Origin: Ruegeria sp. EL01
GTDB lineage: Bacteria > Pseudomonadota > Alphaproteobacteria > Rhodobacterales > Rhodobacteraceae
Assembly (NCBI RefSeq): GCF_900313035.1
Contig: NZ_OMPS01000006.1
Coordinates: forward strand, 1 to 57,334
Direction: 5' to 3'
DNA length: 57,334 bases
Shown: piece after piece, positions 7,866 to 16,863 of the stretch
Layout: each line of letters starts with the position of its first letter
How positions within the stretch are numbered: position 1 is the first letter of the stretch
Notes under the pieces: generated by a model
The model's input: the letters and a program-made list of their open reading frames with translations, nothing else
What the model was told of the DNA's origin: nothing
Database searches by the model: none
Made by a program: the position numbers and the translations under genes

Positions 7866-9130
7866 TGACCTTTGATCCGTTCAATCTTTGCACCCACGCC
7901 TTCCAGCTTGCGCACCACATGCTCATATCCTCGATCAAGATGATAGACCCGGCTGACAGTTGTCTCGCCCTCAGCAGCCAATCCAGCAAGGATCAACGAG
8001 ACCGAGGCCCTCAGATCCGTCGCCATCACAGGCGCACCTTTCAGACGCTCGACACCCGTTACAGTGGCCGTACCGCCATGCACCTCGATATTCGCGCCCA
8101 TGCGCACCAGTTCGGGGGCGTGCATAAAGCGGTTCTCGAAGATGCGTTCTTCCAGCACCGAGGTACCTTCGGCCGTGCACATCAGCGCCATCATCTGTGC
8201 CTGCAGATCGGTCGGGAAGCCGGGGAACGGTTCGGTCACCACATCCACAGCCGACACGCGGCCATTCTTGCGGGCGACTTTCAGGCCCTTGTCGGTTTCC
8301 GTTACACTGACACCCGCCGCATCCAGTTTGGCTGCAAAGGATTCAACCAGCCGCATGCGCCCGCCCAACAGCTCAACCTCACCGCCGCAAATGGCCGGGG
8401 CCAGCATATAGGTGCCCAGCTCAATCCGGTCGGTGACCACCTGATGGGTGGCGCCGTGCAGACGGTCGACGCCCTGTATTTCGATGGTCGAGGTCCCCTC
8501 ACCCGCAATCTGCGCGCCCATCTTGCGCAGGCATTCGACCAGATCGACGATCTCGGGCTCGCGCGCGGCGTTTTTCAGCACCGTGGTGCCTTTGGCCAGC
8601 GTCGCGGCCATGACGATGTTTTCCGTCGCCCCGACCGAGGCAAAGCGCATTTCATGCACGGCACCCTTCAGGCCGCCCGGGGCCTTGGCGTAGAGGTATC
8701 CGTCTTTCAATTCAATCTCGGCCCCCAGGGCCTCAAGACCTTCGACGTGCAAATCCATCGGACGAGCGCCAATCGCACATCCCCCCGGCAGTGACACAAC
8801 CGCATGCCCAAAACGCGCCAGCAAAGGACCCAGCACCAGATTTGAGGCACGCATCTTACGCACGATTTCGTAGTCAGCCGTCTGGCTGGTCAAATCGTGG
8901 CTGGACATCGCCTGAACCTGACCATCCTGCAGCGACGACACCTCGGCCCCCAGCGATTGCAGCAGGGCCGTCATCGTCTTGATGTCACTAAGCCGCGGCG
9001 CGTTGGTCAGCGTCAGCGGTTCTTCGCTTAACAAAGTCGCAGGCATCAGCGTCAGGCACGCGTTTTTGGCCCCCGCAATCGGTATCTGACCGTTCACCGG
9101 CCCGTTGCCCGTCACCAGAATCGAATCCAT
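7862..9130 (-). CDS. murA: UDP-N-acetylglucosamine 1-carboxyvinyltransferase
   Basis: MurA transfers enolpyruvate from phosphoenolpyruvate to UDP-GlcNAc, the first committed step of peptidoglycan synthesis, in the cytosol. The protein has 422 residues and the typical start [24 protein letters not shown]. The catalytic Cys lies in [11 protein letters not shown], the loop attacked by fosfomycin. Other marks are [28 protein letters not shown] and the C-terminal [13 protein letters not shown]. It leads a minus-strand block and overlaps DUF2948 by 4 bp. A small basic gene lies just upstream. Confidence 0.96.
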   Translation of the reverse strand: MDSILVTGNGPVNGQIPIAGAKNACLTLMPATLLSEEPLTLTNAPRLSDIKTMTALLQSLGAEVSSLQDGQVQAMSSHDLTSQTADYEIVRKMRASNLVLGPLLARFGHAVVSLPGGCAIGARPMDLHVEGLEALGAEIELKDGYLYAKAPGGLKGAVHEMRFASVGATENIVMAATLAKGTTVLKNAAREPEIVDLVECLRKMGAQIAGEGTSTIEIQGVDRLHGATHQVVTDRIELGTYMLAPAICGGEVELLGGRMRLVESFAAKLDAAGVSVTETDKGLKVARKNGRVSAVDVVTEPFPGFPTDLQAQMMALMCTAEGTSVLEERIFENRFMHAPELVRMGANIEVHGGTATVTGVERLKGAPVMATDLRASVSLILAGLAAEGETTVSRVYHLDRGYEHVVRKLEGVGAKIERIKGQ

Positions 9131-9136
9131 CTGCTC

Positions 9137-9292
9137 TTATCCCTCGTCTTTGCCGGCCTTGTCGTCCGAAGTCGCGCGCGCCTTGGCCTGCGCCTTGCGC
9201 CGTGCAAGGTTGGCCTTGAGCGAAGCTTTCAGCCTGTCTTCGCGCGCATCCCCGGATTTGCCGTGTTTTTTAGGTGAAGTTTTATCTGCCAT
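9137..9292 (-). CDS. Small basic conserved protein upstream of murA
   Basis: A 51-residue frame starts at the ATG at 9292, preceded on its strand by GAAAGGGA. It is very rich in Lys, Ala and Arg: MADKTSPKKHGKSG, then LKASLKANLARRKAQ, ending GKDEG. Such short Lys/Ala-rich proteins upstream of murA are familiar from Rhodobacteraceae genomes. It ends 7 bp before murA and is probably cotranscribed. It may bind nucleic acid by charge alone, but that is a guess. Confidence 0.6.
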   Translation of the reverse strand: MADKTSPKKHGKSGDAREDRLKASLKANLARRKAQAKARATSDDKAGKDEG

Positions 9293-9375
9293 TCCCTTTC
9301 TCTACAGGAGGCGAAAAAAACCGTCCAGACACCCTTGCGCCGCGTTTCGTTTAAGTCTAATCACCCGCCCACAGC

Positions 9376-9450
<75 letters not shown>

Positions 9451-9807
9451 TCCAATCGCCCTTGTTTTTATGCTTGTCCTTGTATCAAGGGCACACCGCA
9501 GTGTCTGGTGTCCAAGCTGTTGTAACACGCACGTCTCAGGGCCCAGCGACCGATTGTAACGTTAATCATTGTGGCAGCACCCAACTCATAACGGACATGT
9601 TCTGGCAATAATTATGCCTATGTTTGCATGTATCGCTACTCAATCTTGCCGATGTGTTTACAAGTCCAGTTTTAACGAGGGGGTCATTCGGCGAGGTGAG
9701 TGGGGTGGGCACAAGACCATTTGCGTGCCAAAACAGTCTTGCTGCTCACCCTGCAGTGGCGGTCAGGTCAAAGCGGTTTGCGAACGCAAACCAACAGGTC
9801 CCACAAA
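9451..9807. other. Intergenic region between tRNA-Thr and the AraC regulator gene
   Basis: About 360 bp. The inverted repeat GCCCTTG ... CAAGGGC (9456-9492) with a long loop may end tRNA transcription. Nothing else gene-like is visible. Confidence 0.4.
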
Positions 9808-10824
9808 TCAATCGATTTTATTCTTTTGCGCGTGCGGCGTGACACCAAAACTTGAGCGGTAAACACGCGAGAAATGGCCGGGGTTTTCGAACCCGCAAGC
9901 CATTGCAACTTCGGTGACCGAAGCTTCGGTCTGCAAGAGCAATTTCTGCGCCCGCTCAAGACGCATTTCCATGAAGTACTTCTTCGGCGATGTGTTTAGA
10001 TACTTACCGAACAAACGCTCCAATTGACGGGTGGAAATTCCCAGCTGATCAGCGATGTAAGACGGGGGTACTGGCGCGTCGATACTGTCCTGCATCATGT
10101 GGATTGCCTTGGCCAAATGCGCGTTTCGCATGCCATTGCGCGATTGCAAGGAAACGCGTTGTTTGGCGGTGGCGTTCCGAACAGCGTTATAAACCATTTG
10201 GTCTGCAACATCGATTGACAGCTCTTCGCCATGGTCCTGTTCGATCAGATGCAACATCAGATCCGCTGTGGCGGTACCACCGGATGCGGTGATGTGTTTT
10301 TCGTCAGCGACAAACACGCTTCGCACCAGGTTGACCTCTGGAAAAGCCTCCATGAAGGCGTCGTGGTATTCCCAATGAATCGCGGCCTGCATCCCGTCCA
10401 GAAACCCTGCCTCAGCCAGCAGCCACGCCCCCGAACATAATGCGCCGATCGATGTACCCCGCGCTCGTTCGCGCCTCAGGGTGGCCAACAATGGCCTCGT
10501 GACATGGTTGCGCATGTGAATCCCCGACAGGACAAACAGCTGATCACATTTTCGCAACCCGTCGAGGCCGAAATGAGCCAATGTGACAGAACCGTTCGAG
10601 CATACAGCGTGTTCACCATGCTCGGACACAAACGACCATTCATACAGGTCTTTGCCACTGACAAGATTGGCAATGCGCAATGGTTCAACCGCGCAGGAAA
10701 ATGCGAGGTGCGAGAACTCCTCGATCAGGACGAAGGTGATGTGCCGGGTTTGGCGCATGTGCGGTACCGATTTGCGATTCAGGACAAGAAAAGCCCAAGT
10801 ATTTTCAGGTAGCCTATGCTGCAT
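9808..10824 (-). CDS. GlxA-type AraC-family regulator (DJ-1/PfpI domain plus HTH)
   Basis: The protein has 338 residues from 10824 (316 from an in-frame ATG at 10758, MRQTRHITFVLIEEF; neither start has a strong ribosome site). Residues about 25-215 form a DJ-1/PfpI-like sensor with IGALCSGAWLLAEAG around the conserved Cys and TASGGTATADLMLHLI. The last 100 residues are an AraC domain: YIADQLGISTRQLERLFGKY and VTEVAMACGFENPGHFSRVY. This architecture is shared by the betaine and carnitine regulators GbdR and CdhR. It is divergent from the GntR operon and is a strong candidate regulator of the betaine cluster. Confidence 0.85.
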   Translation of the reverse strand: MQHRLPENTWAFLVLNRKSVPHMRQTRHITFVLIEEFSHLAFSCAVEPLRIANLVSGKDLYEWSFVSEHGEHAVCSNGSVTLAHFGLDGLRKCDQLFVLSGIHMRNHVTRPLLATLRRERARGTSIGALCSGAWLLAEAGFLDGMQAAIHWEYHDAFMEAFPEVNLVRSVFVADEKHITASGGTATADLMLHLIEQDHGEELSIDVADQMVYNAVRNATAKQRVSLQSRNGMRNAHLAKAIHMMQDSIDAPVPPSYIADQLGISTRQLERLFGKYLNTSPKKYFMEMRLERAQKLLLQTEASVTEVAMACGFENPGHFSRVYRSSFGVTPHAQKNKID

Positions 10825-10924
10825 GATTTTTTTATGTATACAAGTTGTATTTTCTTCGAATACACATTGGCCAAATGTCGGTCAAATTGCGATTCGAACC
10901 GGCTGAACCGCGCAGAGGTCAGGA

Positions 10925-11635
10925 ATGAAAGACGACGCCAAATCACGGAAGAACACGCTAAGGGATCACCTGAGGGTCTCCATCCTGACACTACGCCTGC
11001 AGCCAGGCGCAGATCTGGACGAGGCGGATCTGTCTGACGCATTTGGATTGTCCCGGACCCCGCTACGCGAAGTTTTCCGCCAGTTGGCGGGTGAGGGTTA
11101 CGTGGATTTGCGTACCAACCGCAGCGCCCGCGTGTCCGAGATGTCCTACACCACGCTGCGCGATTTCTTTCTGGCGGCACCGATGATCTATGGCGCAGTT
11201 CTGCGGTTGGCGGCCCTGAATGCGACGCCTGCGCAGATTGCGGAGCTTAAAGACGCCCAAGAGACGTTTGAGGCGGCATTGCGATCCGGGTCTGGCGCGG
11301 ACCGGGCACTGGCCAATAATCGCTTTCACGAAGTAACCGGGGAAATGTCCGGCAATGTTTACCTGCTGCCCTCGTTCAACCGCCTGCTGATCGACCATGC
11401 CCGGATAGGCATGACATTCTATCGCCCACAAGGCGCTCAGATGCCTGAAAACCTGTCGGTGGCCAGTCAGCAGCACGAGGCCATCATTGCTGCCATCGAG
11501 GCGCGCGATGATGCAGCGGCGGCGCAGCTTGCCGAAGATCATTGGACCCTGTCGCGCGATCAGATCGAGCTTTTCGTGATGCCAGACGCACTGGATGTAC
11601 CGATGGGCGCCCCGCCCCTGTCGAAACCTGCATGA
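10925..11635 (+). CDS. GntR-family transcriptional regulator, FCD (FadR) subgroup
   Basis: A 236-residue protein. The N-terminal winged helix includes ILTLRLQPGADLDEADLSDA, then GLSRTPLREVFRQLAGEGYV. The all-helical FCD ligand domain follows, with the metal-ligand pattern ANNRFHEVTGEMSGN and later ASQQHEAIIAAIEARD. It leads the plus-strand catabolic operon: the DapA-like gene begins 8 bp after its stop. The usual role is local repression relieved by a pathway acid, here perhaps a hydroxyproline-derived metabolite. Divergent spacing from the AraC gene is about 100 bp. Confidence 0.85.
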   Translation: MKDDAKSRKNTLRDHLRVSILTLRLQPGADLDEADLSDAFGLSRTPLREVFRQLAGEGYVDLRTNRSARVSEMSYTTLRDFFLAAPMIYGAVLRLAALNATPAQIAELKDAQETFEAALRSGSGADRALANNRFHEVTGEMSGNVYLLPSFNRLLIDHARIGMTFYRPQGAQMPENLSVASQQHEAIIAAIEARDDAAAAQLAEDHWTLSRDQIELFVMPDALDVPMGAPPLSKPA

Positions 11636-11642
11636 GGACGGA

Positions 11643-12560
11643 ATGAACCCGATATTCAGATTTGAGGGGATCTATACCCCCGTCGTAACGCCGTATCACC
11701 TGGATGGCAGCGTCAACTGGGACGCCCTGTCAGAGATGATCGAGTATCTGATCGAGAACGGTGTCCATGGGATGATCTCGGGCGGGTCGACCGGTGAGAA
11801 CTATGCTCAGACCGTGACAGAACGTCTGGAGCTGGCCCGGTTCACACATAACCGCCTGCAGGGGCGTTTGCCTTTGGTGGTTGGAACCGGCGCAATGCTG
11901 ACACCCGATTCAATCGCGCTGGCCTCGGGCGCGCGCGAAATCGGTGCCGATGCAATCCTGCTGGCCAGTCCGCCTTATTCGGTGCCAACCGACCGGGAAA
12001 ATGCCTTGAACGCTCTGGCCATCGACAAGGCCGCTGATCTGCCGGTGATGCTGTACAACTACCCGCATCGCACCGGCACAATGATGGGTGAGGAATTCCT
12101 TGACCGCGTGGGTCGCAGTCGGAATTTCTGTGGCATCAAGGAGAGCTCGGGCGATATCAACCGGGTGCATCTGCTGGCGCGGGATTATCCGCATATCCAG
12201 CTTGGTTGCGGCATGGATGATCAGGCGTTGGAGTTCTTTGCCTGGGGCGCACCGTTCTGGGTCTGCGGCGGGTCGAACTTTCTGCCCGCCGAACATGTGG
12301 CACTGTACAACGCCTGTGTAGTCGAAGGTGATTTCGCCAAGGGCCGCCGGATCATGTCTGCGATGATGCCGCTGATGCGGGTGCTAGAACAGGGCGGCAA
12401 GTTCATCCAGACCATCAAGCACGGCGTCACCGTGAATGGGATCGACGCGGGTGCAATGCGGCCCCCGCTGAAGGGTCTGAACAAGGACGACAAACGCGCA
12501 TTGGAACAGGTGACGCGCGTACTGAAGAAGACTATCGCTGACATCGTGGCTGAGGAGTAA
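11643..12560 (+). CDS. DapA/DHDPS-superfamily lyase, possible 4-hydroxy-1-pyrroline-2-carboxylate deaminase
   Basis: The ATG at 11643 is preceded by GAGGACGGA and gives 305 residues. The TIM-barrel Schiff-base Lys lies in GIKESSGD and the proton-relay Tyr in MLYNYPHRTG; GGSTGENYAQT is the substrate loop. The superfamily includes dihydrodipicolinate synthase, N-acetylneuraminate lyase and the hydroxyproline-pathway deaminase that makes 2-oxoglutarate semialdehyde. Neighbouring aldehyde dehydrogenase, FAD oxidase and betaine-epimerase genes favour the hydroxyproline role over lysine synthesis, but this is inferred from context. Confidence 0.75.
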   Translation: MNPIFRFEGIYTPVVTPYHLDGSVNWDALSEMIEYLIENGVHGMISGGSTGENYAQTVTERLELARFTHNRLQGRLPLVVGTGAMLTPDSIALASGAREIGADAILLASPPYSVPTDRENALNALAIDKAADLPVMLYNYPHRTGTMMGEEFLDRVGRSRNFCGIKESSGDINRVHLLARDYPHIQLGCGMDDQALEFFAWGAPFWVCGGSNFLPAEHVALYNACVVEGDFAKGRRIMSAMMPLMRVLEQGGKFIQTIKHGVTVNGIDAGAMRPPLKGLNKDDKRALEQVTRVLKKTIADIVAEE

Positions 12561-12565
12561 GAGAC

Positions 12566-14062
12566 ATGGATCTGCTGACACAGGACGAATACAAATCCAT
12601 CGCCGCGGACCTTGAATTGCCGACCGGTTCCTTCATTGACGGGGCGTATCGCCCGGCGATCTCGGGGCACACGTTTGAAACGGTAAACCCAGCGACCGGT
12701 GACAAACTGGCCGATATCGCATCTTGCGGCACGGCAGATGTTGATTTCGCGGTCGAAAAAGCGCGCGAGGCGTTTGATGATGGGCGCTGGTCGAAACTGC
12801 ACCCATCTGATCGCAAGGATGTGCTGATCCGGCTGTGCAAATTGATGACCCGGAATGCCCGCGAACTGGCGGTGATGGAAAGCATTGATAGTGGTAAGAC
12901 CATCTATGACTGCGAAACCGTGGATGTACCCGAGACCATTCGCTGCCTGAAATGGCATGCTGAGGCGATCGATAAGATCTACGATCAGGTTTCACCCGCC
13001 AGTGATGATCACATCGCCATGGTAGTGCGCGAACCCATCGGCGTTGTGGGACTGGTACTGCCGTGGAACTTTCCGCTGCTCATGTTGGCGTGGAAGATCG
13101 GGCCTGCCTTGGCGGCGGGCTGCTCGGTTGTGGTGAAACCGGCAACCGAGACCACGCTGACCGCCCTGCGCGTGGCTGAACTGGCGATGGAAGCGGGCTT
13201 GCCACGGGGTGTATTGAACATCGTGCCAGGCGGTGGCGCCGAAGTGGGCGAGCCCATCGGTCGGCATATGGATGTCGACATGGTCTCGTTCACCGGCTCG
13301 ACTGTCACCGGCAAGCGGTTCCTCAGCTATTCGGCGGAAAGCAACGCCAAGGAAGTGGTGCTTGAGATGGGCGGCAAGAACCCGGCCATCGTGATGGAGG
13401 ATGCAGAGAACCTGGATCGTGTCGCCCAGCATGTGGTGAACGGGGCATTCTGGAACATGGGCGAGAACTGCTCGGCTTCATCCCGGCTGATCGTGCACAA
13501 GGATGTGAAGGCCGAGCTGCTGGAGAGGATCGTGCATCATGCAAGGCAGTGGAACGTCGGCGACCCGCTGGACCCGGAAACCCGCATGGGCGCGCTGGTC
13601 AGCGAGGCGCACTTCAATAAGGTTTGCGGCTATCTGGAGCAGGCCGAAAACGTGGTGATCGGCGGCAAGGCTGAAAAGGGCTTTGTCGAGGCCACGGTGG
13701 TCGAAGTACCAGCCAACGACGCAACGCTTGCCCGCGAAGAGATCTTTGGCCCAGTCCTGTCGGCAATCGAGGTATCGGGGTTTGATGAGGCCATCAAGAT
13801 TGCCAACGACACCGACTATGGCCTGTGTGCATCGATCTTTACCGCCAACGCCAAACGCGCCATTCGAGGCGCGCGGGCGATCCGCGCAGGGACGGTCACA
13901 GTGAATAGCTTTGGCGAAGGTGACATCACCACGCCCTTTGGGGGCTACAAACAATCAGGCTTTGGCGGGAGGGATAATTCGGTTCATGCGCATGATCAGT
14001 ATACTCAGCTGAAAACCATCTGGATCGATCTGGCAGACGACGCGGATGAGGCAGTGGATTGA
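12566..14062 (+). CDS. NAD(P)-dependent aldehyde dehydrogenase
   Basis: The 498-residue protein has the full ALDH set: VVLPWNFPLLMLAWKIGPAL, the cofactor loop FTGSTVTGKR, the general-base Glu in LEMGGKNPAIV, and the C-terminal PFGGYKQSGFGGRD. The catalytic-Cys region reads NMGENCSASSRLIV. The tail TQLKTIWIDL resembles PuuC-type aminoaldehyde dehydrogenases. In this operon a likely substrate is 2-oxoglutarate semialdehyde or an aminoaldehyde. It begins 5 bp after the DapA-like gene and overlaps the FAD oxidase start by 4 bp (TTGA), so expression is coupled. Confidence 0.88.
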   Translation: MDLLTQDEYKSIAADLELPTGSFIDGAYRPAISGHTFETVNPATGDKLADIASCGTADVDFAVEKAREAFDDGRWSKLHPSDRKDVLIRLCKLMTRNARELAVMESIDSGKTIYDCETVDVPETIRCLKWHAEAIDKIYDQVSPASDDHIAMVVREPIGVVGLVLPWNFPLLMLAWKIGPALAAGCSVVVKPATETTLTALRVAELAMEAGLPRGVLNIVPGGGAEVGEPIGRHMDVDMVSFTGSTVTGKRFLSYSAESNAKEVVLEMGGKNPAIVMEDAENLDRVAQHVVNGAFWNMGENCSASSRLIVHKDVKAELLERIVHHARQWNVGDPLDPETRMGALVSEAHFNKVCGYLEQAENVVIGGKAEKGFVEATVVEVPANDATLAREEIFGPVLSAIEVSGFDEAIKIANDTDYGLCASIFTANAKRAIRGARAIRAGTVTVNSFGEGDITTPFGGYKQSGFGGRDNSVHAHDQYTQLKTIWIDLADDADEAVD

Positions 14063-15399
14063 CACAATTCACCGCCAAACGTCTGCCCCGGCAAACCGGA
14101 TCGGCAGGGTGGAATGCCATCCTGCCGCAGCAGACGTTGTTGCCGGAACTGGACCGGGATCTGACGGCCGATATCACAATTGTCGGCGGCGGGTTTGCGG
14201 GGCTTTCAGCGGCACGGCGATTACATCAGCTTGATCCGTCCCTGAAGATTGTCCTGTTGGAGGCTGGTCGCTTTGCCGAAGGATCTGCCGGGCGCAACTC
14301 TGGCTTCATGATCGATCTACCGCATGATTTGGCATCCGACAATTATGCCGGTGATGGGCTTGACGCGGATCGGGCAACCATTGCCCTGAACCGACAAGCC
14401 ATTGCCTTTGCAACCGACATCGCCGCCGAGTGCGAGCTTCCGCAGGACGCGTTCGATCCCTGTGGCAAGTTCAATGCTGCCGCCACACGAGGCGGAGATG
14501 CCCATAACCGTGACTTTGCCGCGCATCTGGACCGGTTGGGTGAACCCCATTTCCTCTATGACCGACAACAAATGCGCGAGATGACGGGCAGCCCGCACTA
14601 CACCTCGGGCTTATATGCGCCCGGCACGGTCATGATCCAGCCTGCCGCCTATATTCGGGCGTTGTCGGCACGTCTGGCAGAACAGGTCGGGCTGTTCGAG
14701 AATTCGCCGGTCACCGGGTTTGAACGCCAAGGCGCCGGATGGCTTATCCGCACGCCCAAAGCGCGCATCACCACAGGGCGGATCATTCTGGCCAACAACG
14801 GCCATGTCGAAAGCTTTGGGTTTTTCCCAAGGCAGCTGATGCATATCTGCCTGTACGCCTCGCTAACCCAACCACTGACAACGGATCAGATCAAGGCGCT
14901 GGGGGGGCAAGCGCGTTGGGCGGTAACGCCCGCTGATGCGATGGGAACGTCTGTGCGACGTGTCTCGGGCAGCTACGGTGATCGAATTCTGATCCGCACC
15001 TGTTCCAGTTTTCACCCGACGATTGAAACCAGTCAGATGCGCCTGCGCAACGCAGGCTGGGTGCATGATCGCAAGTTTCGCGAGCGTTTCCCCCATCTGC
15101 CGGAGGTTCAGATGGAACACCGCTGGGCCGGGATGCTTTGCCTCAGTCGTAACGGATCTGCAGCGTTCGGGGAACTTGAAACCGGCATCTATTCCGCCTG
15201 TTGCCAGAACGGCTTGGGGATCGCGCGCGGTACCTTGCAGGGCATCGGGGTCGCAGAGCTGATCCAAAAAGGTGGCTCCGGGATTGCCGATCACTTTCTG
15301 GCCCAACCTGACCTGCCGCAATTGCCGCCCGAGCCCTTCGCCTCGCTTGGGGCAAACAGCTATCTGATCTGGAAAGAATGGCGATCGGGCAAGGAATAA
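14059..15399 (+). CDS. FAD-dependent amine/D-amino-acid oxidoreductase (DAO family)
   Basis: A 446-residue DAO-family protein that starts at TTG 14059, coupled to the ALDH stop. The dinucleotide fold reads ADITIVGGGFAGLSAARRL with ESGR-type follow-up GSAGRNSGFMIDLP, as in gamma-glutamylputrescine and sarcosine-type oxidases. GLYAPGTVMIQPAAYI and the C-terminal YSACCQNGLGIARGTLQG complete the pattern. It may oxidise a cyclic imino acid such as cis-4-hydroxy-D-proline or an N-methyl amine. It converges with the frameshifted SDR gene, whose altered frame runs antisense through its 3' end. Confidence 0.82.
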   Translation: MTQFTAKRLPRQTGSAGWNAILPQQTLLPELDRDLTADITIVGGGFAGLSAARRLHQLDPSLKIVLLEAGRFAEGSAGRNSGFMIDLPHDLASDNYAGDGLDADRATIALNRQAIAFATDIAAECELPQDAFDPCGKFNAAATRGGDAHNRDFAAHLDRLGEPHFLYDRQQMREMTGSPHYTSGLYAPGTVMIQPAAYIRALSARLAEQVGLFENSPVTGFERQGAGWLIRTPKARITTGRIILANNGHVESFGFFPRQLMHICLYASLTQPLTTDQIKALGGQARWAVTPADAMGTSVRRVSGSYGDRILIRTCSSFHPTIETSQMRLRNAGWVHDRKFRERFPHLPEVQMEHRWAGMLCLSRNGSAAFGELETGIYSACCQNGLGIARGTLQGIGVAELIQKGGSGIADHFLAQPDLPQLPPEPFASLGANSYLIWKEWRSGKE

Positions 15400-16123
15400 A
15401 CCTGCCCCTCAGGGCAAGCTGAGCTTCGCCATGCGTCCGCCATCCACCGTGTAAATCTGGCCCCGAGGCCAAAAAGGCGACCAAGGCTGCGACGTCTTCT
15501 GGCAAGCCAGTCCGGGTGACGGGATGGATACGCCCAATTTCATGACGGAATGTTTCCGGGTCCGACATTGACGCGATGAATTCCATATTCAGTTCGGTAT
15601 CGATCCACCCGGGTGCGACTGCATTGCATCTGATACCTTCCGCCCCGTGATCCACCGCAACTGCACGCGTGAATCCGTGCAATCCAGCTTTGGTGGCGCA
15701 ATAGGCCGCATGTCCGGGGTTGCTGCCCAGCCCTTCGATCGAGCCTATATTGACGATGTTTCCTCGGGTTTGCCGCAGATGGGGCAGCGCGGCTTTGGTC
15801 AGCAGAAAAGGCGCCGTCAGGTTGACCGTCAGATTGCGCTGCCAATCTTCAAGGCTCATGTCTTCGACCGACGCGTCTTGCATCATGCCTGCGTTGTTAA
15901 CCAGAATGTCCAGACGCCCTGCCCTGTCGATAACCTCTGAGATGACCTGTGCCGGGCAGTTAGGGTCACTGAGATCAGCGGCGATCCCTTCGTACACCAC
16001 GTCCGTCCCGCGTTGAGCGGTAAAGACGCGAGCCCCCTCGTGTTGCAACCGCTCGGCTATGGCCCGTCCGATGCCGCTGCGTCCGCCGGTGACCAGCGCC
16101 GTTTTGCCCTCGAACCGCATCAT
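15143..16123 (-). CDS. Short-chain dehydrogenase/reductase with a frameshifted C-terminus
   Basis: The N-terminal 230 residues form a classical SDR: TALVTGGRSGIGRAIA, LVNNAGMM, the catalytic Ser in NIGSIEG and YCATK. The frame fails near 15461-15466. After AFLAS the expected tail GQIYTVDGGRMAKLSLP is encoded in another frame with its stop at 15409-15411, while the open frame runs on antisense through the oxidase gene to 15143. About 20 bp, coding roughly seven residues, appear deleted at the junction. The product has an aberrant tail of some 75 residues or is nonfunctional, unless this is an assembly error. Its start overlaps the upstream SDR stop (ATGA). Confidence 0.75.
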   Translation of the reverse strand: MMRFEGKTALVTGGRSGIGRAIAERLQHEGARVFTAQRGTDVVYEGIAADLSDPNCPAQVISEVIDRAGRLDILVNNAGMMQDASVEDMSLEDWQRNLTVNLTAPFLLTKAALPHLRQTRGNIVNIGSIEGLGSNPGHAAYCATKAGLHGFTRAVAVDHGAEGIRCNAVAPGWIDTELNMEFIASMSDPETFRHEIGRIHPVTRTGLPEDVAALVAFLASGPDLHGGWRTHGEAQLALRGRFIPCPIAILSRSDSCLPQARRRARAAIAAGQVGPESDRQSRSHLFGSALRPRCPARYRARSPSRSGNRRNRCRFQVPRTLQIRYD

Positions 16124-16851
16124 GACACTGGTTTTCCGCCGTTGACCTCAATCAGCGAGCCACAGACATAGCGGGATGCATCCGAGACCAGAAACATCAC
16201 GACATCCGCGATATCCTCAGGCTCGGCAATACGCCCAAGAGGAACGGTTTCCCCGAGCGCCGCAACGGCTGAATCTGGGTCAAATCCGCGTTTCTCAAAC
16301 CCCGAACGCAGCATCGGTGTGTTCACTTCATTTGGGCAGACGGCGTTGATGCGAATACCCTGATGCGCGTGATCCATTCCCATGCATTGGGTCAGTGACG
16401 CGATCGCAGCCTTGGTCATGCAATAGACCGCATGATTCGAACCGGGTCGAAGGCCCCAACAGGACGCGGTATTGACGATGGATCCTCCGCCAGTGCCGGT
16501 CAGGATCGGGATCGCGGCGTGGCAAATGCGAAACGGGGCTTCGACATTCACGCCGACGGATAGCGCCCAATCGGCGTCCGATGTGTCGACTACAGACCCC
16601 CGCGTAATGACGCCTGCATTGTTGATCACAATATCCAGGCCACCCAGATGCGCAGCCGCGGTCTGTGGCAAGGTATTCGCGTAATCGGCATTCAGAAGGT
16701 CGCCGGGCAAATGGGCCTCGGCCGCGATCCCGTCGACAGATCGGTCTGCGACCGCGACACGTGCACCGGCTGCCCGCAATCTTTGAACAATCGACGTGCC
16801 AATGCCACCTGCGGCACCCGTGACCAATGCAGACTTCCCGGTCAGTTCCAT
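16120..16851 (-). CDS. Short-chain dehydrogenase/reductase
   Basis: A 243-residue classical SDR: the cofactor loop TGAAGGIGTSIV, VINNAGVI, the catalytic Ser in VNTASCWG and YCMTKAAIA. The C-terminal YVCGSLIEVNGGKPVS is normal. It lies 12 bp after the epimerase gene and overlaps the second SDR. In this cluster it might oxidise a hydroxyl on a pyrrolidine or betaine substrate. The sequence alone does not give the substrate. Confidence 0.85.
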   Translation of the reverse strand: MELTGKSALVTGAAGGIGTSIVQRLRAAGARVAVADRSVDGIAAEAHLPGDLLNADYANTLPQTAAAHLGGLDIVINNAGVITRGSVVDTSDADWALSVGVNVEAPFRICHAAIPILTGTGGGSIVNTASCWGLRPGSNHAVYCMTKAAIASLTQCMGMDHAHQGIRINAVCPNEVNTPMLRSGFEKRGFDPDSAVAALGETVPLGRIAEPEDIADVVMFLVSDASRYVCGSLIEVNGGKPVS

Positions 16852-16863
16852 TTATACCCCTTC

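Noticed and set aside
11643..12560. Lysine-pathway dihydrodipicolinate synthase (dapA)
   Set aside because: The operon context is catabolic, so a hydroxyproline-type deaminase or other lyase is more likely.
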